From positions 1-49,264 of the forward strand of contig JAFYYN010000181.1 of assembly GCA_017557525.1 (NCBI GenBank): 49,264 nucleotides of DNA, read 5' to 3'. The translations under genes were made by a program, and so were the position numbers. The notes under the pieces are model-generated. The model was given only the letters and a program-made list of their open reading frames with translations. It was not told the origin of the DNA and did no database searches. The stretch comes from Lachnospiraceae bacterium. Lineage in GTDB: Bacteria > Bacillota > Clostridia > Lachnospirales > Lachnospiraceae. How positions within the stretch are numbered: the first letter of the stretch is position 1; each line of letters opens with the position of its first letter. Below are positions 26,646 to 34,592 of this stretch, in pieces.

Positions 26646-26745
26646 TTTCAGGTATGAATTGTCAGTTCAGTAAAGTTGACCTGTTATGCCATTAAAATGA
26701 ACGCGATAAATCGGTATAATATTCCTTAAAGGAGGTGAACCGATA

Positions 26746-27066
26746 GTGCATAAAAATACCGAAACTCTCGGTCAAGTCATAAAAAAAGCAAGGAAGCACC
26801 ACAATCTTACGATTGAAGCCCTTGCTGAGAAAATAGGCGTATCCGAAAGATACTTATATCGTATCGAAAACGAAGGTAAAAAGCCGAGCTTTGATGTGCT
26901 TTACTCGCTAGTCCGCGCCTTATCCATTTCTTCAGACTCGATCTTCTATCCCGAAAAACCGACTAAAGAATCTGAGATAGAAGATCTTGTCCGTATGCTC
27001 TACAATTGCAATGAACGCGATCTGGAAATCGTCAAGGCAGTTGTAAAAATCATTAATTGCAACTAA
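26746..27066 (+). CDS. XRE-family HTH transcriptional regulator
   Basis: A 106-residue protein. Residues 8-62 (LGQVIKKARKHHNLTIEALAEKIGVSERYLYRIENEGKKPS onward) are a classic HTH_3/XRE domain. The C-terminal ~40 residues are helical and acidic and probably dimerise. It starts with GTG, 8 nt after a very strong AAAGGAGGTG site. As a lone plus-strand gene between the recombinase and cargo modules, it is a good candidate for the repressor of excision or transfer, although its targets are not shown by the sequence. Confidence 0.85.
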   Translation: MHKNTETLGQVIKKARKHHNLTIEALAEKIGVSERYLYRIENEGKKPSFDVLYSLVRALSISSDSIFYPEKPTKESEIEDLVRMLYNCNERDLEIVKAVVKIINCN

Positions 27067-27182
27067 ATAGCGTAATTATTATCAATATTATTAACTTAAG
27101 TTTTAATGTACCTAGCGATAATATATCTTCACATTAGTATTAATCATTGCTCTTTAGGTTGATAATCTATTCTTTAGTTCAT

Positions 27183-27332
27183 TTACTTCACTTCAACCTT
27201 GAAAACAGATATCCCTGCATTCTTATAAAGATTATCATAGTTTTTTAATTTTTCAAATGTTCATAAGATCACTTTTGTTTCTTCTTTTAACAATCTTGCA
27301 TAAACGATGCAAGCATCCTTATTAATCTCAAT
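27183..27332 (-). pseudogene. Degraded coding fragment
   Basis: Read on the minus strand, 50 codons give INKDACIVYARLLKEETKVIL, a stop, then TFEKLKNYDNLYKNAGISVF and a short tail before a final stop. The composition is protein-like on both sides of the internal TGA, but there is no start codon. It is in frame with the upstream membrane-anchored gene but separated from it by two stops. It looks like the 3' remnant of another gene. Nothing else is visible between 27067 and 27347 apart from a 7-bp hairpin near 27294-27312. Confidence 0.35.
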
Positions 27333-27347
27333 TTAATGATATATAGT

Positions 27348-27932
27348 TTAGTCATCATTATTTAGAGATAAACACTTTTTATTTGGATATAATGTGATAA
27401 CCAAAACTGCATTACCATTTTCCAAGTGTTTACGTGTTGTATACTCTGTATTAATACAAAAAGGGATTAATAATTCTACCTCCGTATTTGGCATAAGTGA
27501 GAAAGAGAACGTATTAAGTCCATTTATTTCAGGAATTAAACTTCTATATGAATAAGTCATAAACTCCTCATCTTGTAATGCAAATCGAGAAAGATTGATA
27601 CCATACTGCTGACTAACATTCTCATTGTTATTACGTATTCTTGTTTTTACTAAATAAATAAAGCTATACATTTCTGGAATATCATCTTCACAAACATTGT
27701 AAAAGGATAAAAAGCTTTCTCTATCCATAATTCTATTATCTACAACAGAAATCGAATAACCATGTGGATTATCGGTGATATCATCATAAAAATCATTTTC
27801 AAAAGGTACTTCTGCCCCATATTCATATGTAATTGTCTTTGAGGAATTTGTAGCTTTATTTATTGATATCATCCTTACGGAATAAAGAATAATCAATAAT
27901 AAAACAATAGAACCCTTAATTGCTTTCTTCAT
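27348..27932 (-). CDS. Membrane-anchored extracytoplasmic protein (DUF5028-like)
   Basis: A 194-residue protein with an N-terminal hydrophobic helix (about 7-23) and an extracytoplasmic domain of ~165 residues. The late segment (LMPNTEVELLIPFCINTEYT) looks like a beta-sandwich strand set. It resembles the DUF5028 family by size and layout, tentatively. Its ATG overlaps the permease gene by 17 nt, so it is the last intact gene of the sigma-factor-headed cluster and is translationally coupled to the permease. It may be a partner of that permease. A degraded fragment follows it. Confidence 0.6.
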   Translation of the reverse strand: MKKAIKGSIVLLLIILYSVRMISINKATNSSKTITYEYGAEVPFENDFYDDITDNPHGYSISVVDNRIMDRESFLSFYNVCEDDIPEMYSFIYLVKTRIRNNNENVSQQYGINLSRFALQDEEFMTYSYRSLIPEINGLNTFSFSLMPNTEVELLIPFCINTEYTTRKHLENGNAVLVITLYPNKKCLSLNNDD

Positions 27933-28764
27933 CTTTCATCCTTTCACCTCTTAATCCTATCAAAAAAAATAATAAGGTAAGCAATATATCTAGACCTAAC
28001 TCTATTGTAATCATAAAACAGTTATCAAATTGTGGACGATTCGCTGTAAAAAATGACGTAGTGATTATCTCACGATTCGTCCATACATACAAATTGTTTT
28101 TTAAACTCTCTACCACCCAAAACAATAGACTTGGAAAAAGAATGGCAACAGTTTTAGATTGTGAAATGGTCGAAATACTTAATCCAAGGCATCCAAGAGA
28201 TCCGTTTAATCCGTAACTCATAATAATATATACTAATATATACGCAAATGGATATCGATAAAAAATGATTCCCATCATGTTATTTGAAAATATACCGTAA
28301 TTAATATCATATATTGAATCTGGTACAAACGAAGGTACAAAAACTGATATTAATACAAAATTAATAATTAATGGAATTACACATATCAGCCCTGATGATA
28401 CAAAAACAGCAACCATTCTATAAACAATATTTTTTCTCACATCTCGTTCATACTGGAATACGCCTTTTTTTAAATCTCTAACATACGACCAACTAAAAGG
28501 AGTCGAAGCTAATAATGGAGCAATAATAAAAAAAACAGTTGAATAAGTAGATTTACTATTACCAATCCACAGATTAAAAGAAGTATATATTGGATATCCA
28601 GTATTTAGTGTCTCTTTTTTGTCACTAATCATTGTTAAATAATTATGAAACATAGAAACTGCCTCTATGCATTGTAAAAGCGATACTGTGGATAATACAA
28701 ACAGAGGAATAAGAAAGAATCTGTTGTTTAATGAAACACAGATTTCTTTTTTTATTTTTTTCAT
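27916..28764 (-). CDS. ABC-2-like membrane permease without a linked ATPase
   Basis: A 282-residue integral membrane protein with about six hydrophobic segments (among them IPLFVLSTVSLLQCI, TVFFIIAPLLASTPFSWSYV, VAVFVSSGLICVIPLIINFVLISVF, YILVYIIMSYG, VAILFPSLLFWVV and LGLDILLTLLFFLIGL). The layout, with a long first extracytoplasmic loop and the SWSYVRDLKKGVFQ segment after helix two, resembles ABC-2 permeases. No nucleotide-binding subunit is nearby, so it must borrow one or act differently. The start is ambiguous: ATG at 28764 is used here, and ATG at 28782 or an upstream frame through the terminator at 28827-28860 are alternatives. It overlaps the membrane-anchored gene. Confidence 0.65.
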   Translation of the reverse strand: MKKIKKEICVSLNNRFFLIPLFVLSTVSLLQCIEAVSMFHNYLTMISDKKETLNTGYPIYTSFNLWIGNSKSTYSTVFFIIAPLLASTPFSWSYVRDLKKGVFQYERDVRKNIVYRMVAVFVSSGLICVIPLIINFVLISVFVPSFVPDSIYDINYGIFSNNMMGIIFYRYPFAYILVYIIMSYGLNGSLGCLGLSISTISQSKTVAILFPSLLFWVVESLKNNLYVWTNREIITTSFFTANRPQFDNCFMITIELGLDILLTLLFFLIGLRGERMKDEESN

Positions 28765-28826
28765 ATTTCTCACTACCTTCATGTGATTTTCCATTTTAAA
28801 GCAAAATCTCCAAATTGATTTAGTAA

Positions 28827-28860
28827 AAAACGCTGCATACGTTTTTGTATACAGCGTTTT
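28827..28860 (-). terminator. Rho-independent terminator after the DUF2712-like gene
   Basis: On the minus strand a 14-bp stem (28847-28860 with 28827-28840, one G-U pair) with a 6-nt loop is followed by TTTTTT. It lies between the secreted-protein gene and the permease gene, so transcription of the permease pair is reduced or has its own start. Confidence 0.75.
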
Positions 28861-28934
28861 CTTCCTGAACATTTTCAGAAAAAATATACCGATATCAATT
28901 TCGCATATGTTTTTTCTGAGATAATAAAAAAGTC

Positions 28935-29432
28935 TTAGAGATTATTAATTACAGGATAACTTCCGATTGAGTCAGGACTCCAATACCCACTTCCGCCATC
29001 AACACCATGAAAATATACAGCTACATAAAGAAGTCCTCTTTCATAAACAAACTGATTAACAAATCTTGGTCCATCATTCGGCACCCATATTTGTTCATCT
29101 CTATACGTCGGAGATGCTCCAGCATATGCAGAACCAACATGAATTTTGTCTGTACTTCCAGCATATTCCAATCCCCATATATCCATATATGTGCCATAAC
29201 TTGAAGTGTTGTTAACGTAGACTGATGTACTATTTGTCTTTCTTCGACGATATGGATTATTGCCAGCTGTCCAGAATGTATCAGTAATATTTGCATTGCC
29301 ATAAACATAATAATCAGTTGTATTATACGTATCTGTGGCCGGATAAGTTGCAATTGCTGATAACGCTGATATAGACGACATAATGGTCACAGCTGCAGTA
29401 ATGGTAATTATCATTCTTTTCATAACATTCAT
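28935..29432 (-). CDS. Secreted protein, DUF2712-like
   Basis: A 165-residue protein with a signal peptide (basic MNVMKR, hydrophobic core IITITAAVTIMSSISALSA, cleavage near residue 27). The mature part is Gly/Tyr/Ser/Asn rich and beta-prone (TSSYGTYMDIWGLEYAG, GSAYAGASPTYRDEQIWVPN, LLYVAVYFHG), which resembles small secreted DUF2712 proteins. The function is unknown. GAGGAG lies 9 nt before the ATG at 29432. It follows the lipoprotein gene by 50 nt and is ended by the terminator at 28827-28860. Confidence 0.6.
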   Translation of the reverse strand: MNVMKRMIITITAAVTIMSSISALSAIATYPATDTYNTTDYYVYGNANITDTFWTAGNNPYRRRKTNSTSVYVNNTSSYGTYMDIWGLEYAGSTDKIHVGSAYAGASPTYRDEQIWVPNDGPRFVNQFVYERGLLYVAVYFHGVDGGSGYWSPDSIGSYPVINNL

Positions 29433-29482
29433 ATTAAAAAACTCCTCTCATTTTAAAAATACTGAATATCAATCGAATATAC

Positions 29483-30883
29483 TTAGCTTTGTTCACTTAT
29501 AAGGATTGACATCCTATTCTGGATACGCTCAACGCACTGATCAATCGTTATTTCGCTTGCAAAAAAATCAAAAGCTTCTTCTTTAATGATTTCATTAATA
29601 CTTTCGTTTACACCCGTCTCCCAACGATTGACTCTATCAATGTATGCATCGAGAGCATTACAATCTTCGATAGAAGGGAATTGTACTTCAACAGTTTCGC
29701 CCTTACTTTCATATGTAGACGGTGAATTAGTTTTTTCGACAACTTTTTTCTTTATATTTTCATTCGCCTTCAGATTGATACAAAAACCGCTCTGTGTAAA
29801 ATAATCTGTACTCCCATCATGATATACAGCATTTTCCTCCTGCCATTCTTCAGTAAGGAATGTTCGAATAAACTGCCATGCTCCATCTTGCTTTTCCTTA
29901 TCAGAGGAATTTAAAACTGAAAAAGTATTTCCACACGCGGTAAGATATGCGCCATTTCCATCACTGCTTGGATAGCCAACAAGTGTAATTTTAGGTTCGT
30001 TGCTTCCAAGTTCAAAATTGGCTGTAGGCATGTATGCATCTATAGTGCACTCGAAACAAAATGAAGGAGCAGAATAATCATATTCTACCTTCTGCTGATT
30101 GCCGTACTCAAATGAATTGCAAAACTCAAGAGCATCCCTAAAATCATCAGAATCAAAATGTACAGTTCCATTAGTATAATCGATATACTTAACTATGTTA
30201 TGCCTTATAGTAACATAAAAGGCATTTTCTTTTGTTCTGCCCCCAAAAATTGTTGAATTTTCAGGCATTTTGTTCCACAATTCTTTCATTTCATCGAATG
30301 TCCAGTTTTCCTTATTTCCGACATACTGAGAATTTCCACCTACCGTGCAAACCTCATAGAATAACGGGATAGACATAAGAGCACCATCAGTTTCATTTAG
30401 CTTTAAGACATGATTATTCAGAGTTTTTGTGTTGATTTCATCGTCTCCTGCCATGAACTTGTACAGATCGGTAAATGCTCCTTTTTTTAGAAGATTGATA
30501 TAATTTATTTGGTTATAAAAGCAGGTATTAGTCACAATGTCGATATCAGTCGTATTTATTAAATCCTGAATCAACTCAAAATCAATAAGATTCAACTCGG
30601 ATTGCTGCGGCACACCGCCATTAGCATATAAATCAGGATGCTCATATTCCACAATTTCTACACGGTATCCCGTGTTCAATTCATTGAACTTCTCGACAGC
30701 TTCAGTTATTTTGCTCTCGCCACCCGAGTTTGCAAGGTGTATGACAATTTCTTCAGCAGAATCTCTATATCTCTCGGACGTAATATCTGCACTACCATCA
30801 TTATTATTCATACTACATGAAATCAAACTTCCAAATAAACATATACATGTTCCCAACAAAACAACTTCTCTTATTATCAACAA
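29483..30883 (-). CDS. Extracellular solute-binding lipoprotein (ABC type 1, sugar-binding-like)
   Basis: A 466-residue protein with a type II signal peptide: a hydrophobic run ending LISC with Cys23 in the lipobox. The mature part has the extracellular solute-binding family 1 pattern (EIVIHLANSGGESKITEAVEKFNELNTGYRVEI, later KEKQDGAWQFIRTFLTEEWQ). Such lipoproteins normally bind sugars or peptides for ABC importers, but no importer permease of that class is adjacent. The start is TTG at 30883, with GGAG 7 nt upstream; the in-frame codons before it have no site. It sits between two small secreted-protein genes in an operon headed by a sigma factor, so it may be a surface sensor instead of a nutrient importer component. 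Confidence 0.75.
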   Translation of the reverse strand: MLIIREVVLLGTCICLFGSLISCSMNNNDGSADITSERYRDSAEEIVIHLANSGGESKITEAVEKFNELNTGYRVEIVEYEHPDLYANGGVPQQSELNLIDFELIQDLINTTDIDIVTNTCFYNQINYINLLKKGAFTDLYKFMAGDDEINTKTLNNHVLKLNETDGALMSIPLFYEVCTVGGNSQYVGNKENWTFDEMKELWNKMPENSTIFGGRTKENAFYVTIRHNIVKYIDYTNGTVHFDSDDFRDALEFCNSFEYGNQQKVEYDYSAPSFCFECTIDAYMPTANFELGSNEPKITLVGYPSSDGNGAYLTACGNTFSVLNSSDKEKQDGAWQFIRTFLTEEWQEENAVYHDGSTDYFTQSGFCINLKANENIKKKVVEKTNSPSTYESKGETVEVQFPSIEDCNALDAYIDRVNRWETGVNESINEIIKEEAFDFFASEITIDQCVERIQNRMSILISEQS

Positions 30884-31086
30884 AAACTCACTCCTATACT
30901 TTAGATGGTTAAAAATATGCACTACAAATTCAATAAAGAAAGTATGCTTGTAATCCAAGCGAATGATCACAGTACATAGTACGCTCAGAATGTATGCTGT
31001 AATTCAATCAAAATAGAACTGACCCCGATGGAACTTCAAATCACATCTTCTATATAGATTGGAAAAGCATCAAAAAAATATTATAA

Positions 31087-31560
31087 TCAGCTAATCCAAA
31101 CGGAATTAGATGTGGTTGTGAATGTCTGTGTTTCTGGGAACCACCATGTTTTTTCCTTTGCATAATTATCAAGAACAATACGGTAATAATAACCGCCGTC
31201 TACCGAAACAGCATAATTTGAAAGAATCTTATATGCTGCATCTTCAGAAATCTTGTCAGAAACCGTTTTTTCAGTTGTCCATGTGGACTGATTTGTGCTT
31301 CGCTGAACCTTAATATTCTTGAATCCAATTTTCCCCATTATATCCGAGCCATATACTTCAGCATTTATATATACTGTCTTAGAACCACCTGAACATGAAA
31401 GAGCACAATCAACTATTAAACCTGCAGCTCGGTCTCCTTCGACGTTTTCAGTAGTTGTTAGAATTGAAGGCTCTGTATCAATAGCATATGTATAACACTG
31501 AGGAATCAAGGCCGTTGTAATCAAGAATGAAAGAATAATAGATAATGCTATTTTTTTCAT
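31087..31560 (-). CDS. Small secreted protein (DUF6147-like)
   Basis: A 157-residue protein with a signal peptide (MKKIALSIILSFLITTALIP, cleavage near 27). The mature part is beta-rich (RAAGLIVDCALSCSGGSKTV, IKVQRSTNQSTWTTEKTVSD, GGYYYRIVLDNYAKEKTWWF) and looks like a small immunoglobulin-like or DUF6147 domain. GGAGG lies 6 nt before the ATG at 31560; 34 earlier in-frame codons have no site. It follows the anti-sigma-like gene by about 130 nt, which may hold a separate promoter recognised by the neighbouring sigma factor. Function unknown. Confidence 0.55.
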   Translation of the reverse strand: MKKIALSIILSFLITTALIPQCYTYAIDTEPSILTTTENVEGDRAAGLIVDCALSCSGGSKTVYINAEVYGSDIMGKIGFKNIKVQRSTNQSTWTTEKTVSDKISEDAAYKILSNYAVSVDGGYYYRIVLDNYAKEKTWWFPETQTFTTTSNSVWIS

Positions 31561-31694
31561 ATTTCCCCTCCTAATTTGAATCAATGGTTTTCGAGCTTCT
31601 AATATGGAATGCTCAAAAACTACCAAATCCAACACAAAGAGAAAAAAATTGTAATATCTCACAAATCAGCATCTCTAATTTTTGTGAATTTTAA

Positions 31695-32501
31695 TCATAT
31701 TGATTTTATAATACTTATGCATTCATCATAATCAACATTCTCAGTAAAGATTCTGCATTTAATTCCGTTTTTTGTAAATATAGCAGTAAACTGATTATCC
31801 TCCTTAAGAATATAGAATGTATTCCCGTTTATTATCTCCTCCTCGACATTATATGTATCGGATGGAAGGCTAATAGGTGATGTTTCCTTATTTGTTCTAT
31901 AATTGGTAAAGTAAAAGTTAAGAATCATGTTTTCATTTCTGAACATAAATATAATCACATCTAGATTATCTTCAGTACCTTCGATTAAGTTGTATAATTC
32001 AAATCCATCTGGAATATACGAAGGTGTATCAGGGAAAAAGCCGTATTCGGCACATTTAGCTTTCATACCATATGGATCACTTGGTGATACGGTAAGTTCA
32101 TCACTATTTGAAGGATCATCCGTTGATATAGTTATACCACCTTTGGTGAGTTGGTAAGCGGCTGAAAACATATTCTGTCCAAACACCTTCATTGATGCAG
32201 TATTTAGCCCCCAAAAAACTATTAATACCGCTGCAGCAACAGATAGATATTTGAACAATTTGATTTTCCTTGGTGTCTTGTATTCATCAAGCATTTTCAA
32301 TGACTTGTCCAAAGAACGTGCTCGGCTTTCACTAAGGACTTCTTCTTCTGTTTGAGCAATCAAGTCTTCGAGCTCTGAAATGAAACTCTCGTCACGTTCA
32401 ATTGAAGGTTTGCTCTTTTCATTAGCAAGGTCTTTTTTCAAATCTGATAAGATCTCAAGATTCAAATCAGCCATCTGCATTCTTAATTCATCTTTGTTCA
32501 T
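31695..32501 (-). CDS. DUF4367 protein, probable anti-sigma factor
   Basis: A 268-residue protein with a charged cytoplasmic N-terminal part (about 1-80), one transmembrane helix (about 84-100) and an extracytoplasmic DUF4367 domain (about 145-268; PDTPSYIPDGFELYNL, ADTYNVEEEIINGNTFYIL-like strands). This is the layout of anti-sigma factors that hold an ECF sigma factor at the membrane. The start is the ATG at 32501, with GGAG 7 nt upstream; the preceding in-frame codons reach the sigma gene. It follows the sigma gene directly (44 nt). The N-terminal region shows no clear zinc-binding anti-sigma motif. Confidence 0.7.
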   Translation of the reverse strand: MNKDELRMQMADLNLEILSDLKKDLANEKSKPSIERDESFISELEDLIAQTEEEVLSESRARSLDKSLKMLDEYKTPRKIKLFKYLSVAAAVLIVFWGLNTASMKVFGQNMFSAAYQLTKGGITISTDDPSNSDELTVSPSDPYGMKAKCAEYGFFPDTPSYIPDGFELYNLIEGTEDNLDVIIFMFRNENMILNFYFTNYRTNKETSPISLPSDTYNVEEEIINGNTFYILKEDNQFTAIFTKNGIKCRIFTENVDYDECISIIKSI

Positions 32502-32545
32502 AAAAAATCTCCATTCATTTAATCTGATATATGTATAAAAGCTCA

Positions 32546-33025
32546 TTATTCATTGTTCAAATAATCCATTACACGTTCTCTGATTCTTTTGACTCGCTGA
32601 TACAGAGCTGTCGTCTTTATTCCAAGGCGCTTGGCTATTTCTTGTCGCTTGCCATGATCTGAGTTGATATACACTAAAAGAAGATCAGCGTCTTCCTTAT
32701 CAAGTATTTCATAGACTTCATCAAATAATGGTTTGTCTACGGACGAATTCTTATCGGCAATGGTTTCTGAATACTCATCAATATCGAGAAATATCTTAGA
32801 ATTTTTTCTTATATACTTCTTACACACTCTCTTAGCTGTTTCTATCAACCATGATAAAAGGTTATCCGTTAAGTCGATTTTTGATTTCTTTTTCAACAAT
32901 ATATAGAATACTTCTTGAGTACAATCCTCTGCCGCACTGGTATTCTTCAAATATTTGTAGCACTTATTATATACAATTCTATGATATTTTTCGAATAGCA
33001 TTGCACAGGTTTCTTTATCTATCAA
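32546..33025 (-). CDS. ECF-type RNA polymerase sigma factor
   Basis: A 159-residue protein. Region 2 (FEKYHRIVYNKCYKYLKNTSAAEDCTQEVFYILLKKK) and region 4 (YEILDKEDADLLLVYINSDHGKRQEIAKRLGIKTTALYQRVKRIRE) are present and no region 3 is seen, as in ECF sigma factors. It starts with TTG, 7 nt after GAGGTG; the nearby ATG is in another frame with an early stop. Its promoter is at 33061-33090. It heads a minus-strand cluster with an anti-sigma-like protein and several exported proteins, which are its likely targets. Confidence 0.85.
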   Translation of the reverse strand: MIDKETCAMLFEKYHRIVYNKCYKYLKNTSAAEDCTQEVFYILLKKKSKIDLTDNLLSWLIETAKRVCKKYIRKNSKIFLDIDEYSETIADKNSSVDKPLFDEVYEILDKEDADLLLVYINSDHGKRQEIAKRLGIKTTALYQRVKRIRERVMDYLNNE

Positions 33026-33060
33026 TTGTCAGCACCTCATCTTAAGGAATTTTTGTGACA

Positions 33061-33090
33061 ATTATAGCACAGAAAACTTCTTAAAGTCAA
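33061..33090 (-). promoter_or_regulatory. Sigma-A promoter of the ECF sigma operon
   Basis: On the minus strand TTGACT (33085-33090), an 18-nt spacer and TATAAT (33061-33066). The start codon lies about 35 nt downstream. It is 53 nt from the inner 21-bp inverted repeat at 33143. Confidence 0.75.
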
Positions 33091-33142
33091 TAGTATGACA
33101 ACGTTTTTGGTGGGAATAATATTTATCATAAAGCAAGTCGTT

Positions 33143-33163
33143 CTTTCGTCAATTCTGCTCATT
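33143..33163. repeat. 21-bp inverted repeat flanking the integrase (left copy)
   Basis: The 21 nt beginning CTTTCGTCAATTCTG are exactly complementary to 34531-34551. Identity stops abruptly on both sides. The two copies enclose the tyrosine recombinase gene and about 1.37 kb, which is the form of recombination sites for DNA inversion. Confidence 0.8.
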
Positions 33164-33226
33164 TATCAAATCGTGCTCGTAATATGCCGAATTATAGGCA
33201 TGTGCATAAAAGCACTCTACGGCTAA

Positions 33227-33237
33227 CTGACGGTTTA
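33227..33237. repeat. Integrase-flanking 11-bp repeat (downstream copy)
   Basis: CTGACGGTTTA lies 5 nt after the integrase stop. The same 11 nt recur at 34370-34380 upstream of the integrase, and their complement occurs at 34400-34410. They could be arm-type binding sites of the recombinase. Confidence 0.5.
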
Positions 33238-33241
33238 AATT

Positions 33242-34342
33242 TTATGCAGACAGACTAAGACGACTTACATATTCTTTTTTGGCATCCATAGATGAATGGA
33301 CGTATCTGTTCAGGGTTATTGCTGCATCGGCATGACCGAGAATCTCGCTGAGAGCTTTGGGATCAAATCCTTTTTCTATGCAGACCGTCGCATAAGTGTG
33401 TCTGAGAAGATGAAAATTCACATTTCTTACGCCACAAGACTTCAATATTGACTTGAATCTGTTCTGCATAGTTCGCGGTTCCATTGGCTTTGCAGAATTT
33501 GTTATAATATATAAATTATCGTAGCCCTTATATTTTTCGAGTAGAGTCATTAAGAATTCTGGGATCGGAACTGTCCTGACTGAAGAACGGCTCTTTGGAG
33601 TCCCTATCACGACTTGCGAACTGCCATTTTTATTAATACGCTGAACAGTCCTTTCAACTGATAGAGTACCTTTGATAAAATCAATATTGCTCCATTTCAA
33701 GCCACATAATTCGCCTATACGAAGCCCTGTAAACATACAAAGCAATACAGCAAGGTTTGTAAGGCACATATTATTGATCAGGAAAGATTCTAACTGCTGT
33801 CGTTCTTCACGTGAAAGCACATCTGTGCATTTTCGTTCTGTTTTGGGCATAGTAAAGTTCGACTCGCGTATCCCGTATTCACGATACACATAACGCTCTA
33901 TGCTATGATAAACGGTCAGTATATCACGAACCGTCTTTGCTGATAAGCCGCCCTTTCCATTTAACCTCCCGCTTGTCATCTTAAAATGGATAAATTCGTT
34001 GATTCTGCTCGCGCTAAGAGCTGAGATATATTCTCCGCCGAGAATCGGCAGGATATGCTTATTCAGAATATTCTCATAATTTGCATAGCTTGACTCCTTT
34101 ACTCGCAAACGTGCGGAACTGAGCCATTCTTCCGCAGCTTCATGAACGGTAAGTTTTATTGTTAATGCTGCCTTTTCTGTCCTGAGAGAATAAAGCTGTG
34201 ACATTTTATCCTTTACCTCCGACAGCGTACTTCCGTACACGGACTTATACTTTTTTGAACCATCGGCCTTGTATCCGACATGGACTCTGCCCTCAAAGCG
34301 ACCGTCCTTTCTCTTATAAATGTTACTTCCTCTTTTTGCCAT
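33242..34342 (-). CDS. Tyrosine recombinase / phage-type integrase
   Basis: A 366-residue protein. The N-terminal ~50 residues (GSNIYKRKDGRFEGRVHVGY) are an AP2-like arm-binding domain and are followed by a SAM-like core-binding domain (about 65-160). The catalytic domain has R208 (TGLRIGEL), K250 (TPKSRSS), H311 and R314 (HLLRHTYA), H337 (LGHAD) and Y347 (NRYVHS). All six catalytic residues are present, so it should be active. The start is the ATG at 34342, with GGAG 7 nt upstream; 36 earlier in-frame codons overlap the hairpin at 34370-34410. The gene is bracketed by a 21-bp inverted repeat, and the element already has three serine recombinases, so this enzyme may invert its own segment or belong to a separate insertion. 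Confidence 0.9.
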   Translation of the reverse strand: MAKRGSNIYKRKDGRFEGRVHVGYKADGSKKYKSVYGSTLSEVKDKMSQLYSLRTEKAALTIKLTVHEAAEEWLSSARLRVKESSYANYENILNKHILPILGGEYISALSASRINEFIHFKMTSGRLNGKGGLSAKTVRDILTVYHSIERYVYREYGIRESNFTMPKTERKCTDVLSREERQQLESFLINNMCLTNLAVLLCMFTGLRIGELCGLKWSNIDFIKGTLSVERTVQRINKNGSSQVVIGTPKSRSSVRTVPIPEFLMTLLEKYKGYDNLYIITNSAKPMEPRTMQNRFKSILKSCGVRNVNFHLLRHTYATVCIEKGFDPKALSEILGHADAAITLNRYVHSSMDAKKEYVSRLSLSA

Positions 34343-34369
34343 TGATATCACTCCATTCTGACTGTATTT

Positions 34370-34410
34370 CTGACGGTTTATCAGCTTTATTTCTGCAGAT
34401 AAACCGTCAG
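34370..34410. repeat. 13-bp inverted repeat in the integrase leader
   Basis: CTGACGGTTTATC (34370-34382) pairs perfectly with GATAAACCGTCAG (34398-34410) across a 15-nt loop. It lies just upstream of the integrase ribosome binding site. It may regulate integrase expression or bind the recombinase. Confidence 0.6.
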
Positions 34411-34530
34411 TAACACCTCCAGAAATAATGGGTTTTATATAAATTTGCAAAAAAGTCTTTACATTTCAATACATAATGATTATAATGATATTGAAATCAC
34501 CGTTCACATTTGACCAGATAATTGTGTTTT

Positions 34531-34551
34531 AATGAGCAGAATTGACGAAAG
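34531..34551. repeat. 21-bp inverted repeat flanking the integrase (right copy)
   Basis: The exact complement of 33143-33163. It abuts the relaxase terminator stem and includes the T-tract that follows that stem on the minus strand, so recombination here would rejoin what lies after the relaxase operon. Confidence 0.8.
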
Positions 34552-34583
34552 GGCGCACCAATATTACGTTGGTGTGCCCTTTT
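34551..34583. terminator. Bidirectional terminator after the relaxase gene
   Basis: GGGCGCACCAA (34551-34561) pairs with TTGGTGTGCCC (34569-34579), with one G-T pair and a 7-nt loop. TTTT follows on the plus strand, and on the minus strand TTTCGTC follows inside the 21-bp repeat. It ends the mobilisation operon. Confidence 0.75.
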
Positions 34584-34592
34584 CTCGCTATC

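Larger units (their letters stand above)
26108..26745. other. Long intergenic region with hairpins between divergent regulators
   Basis: About 640 nt separate the minus-strand sigma-like gene and the plus-strand XRE gene. It holds an 8-bp hairpin (TATCCATT at 26174-26181 with AATGGATA at 26186-26193), a 15-bp perfect stem (26392-26406 with 26423-26437, 16-nt loop) and a terminator-like structure (26607-26645). A 55-codon plus-strand frame (26258-26425) exists but has no binding site. The divergent promoters of both regulators must lie here; a TATAAT at 26717-26722 precedes the XRE gene without a clear -35. Confidence 0.45.

Noticed and set aside
33143-34551. Insertion sequence with terminal inverted repeats around the recombinase
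   Set aside because: The enclosed gene is a complete tyrosine recombinase with an arm-binding domain and not a DDE transposase, and no target-site duplication is seen outside the repeats.
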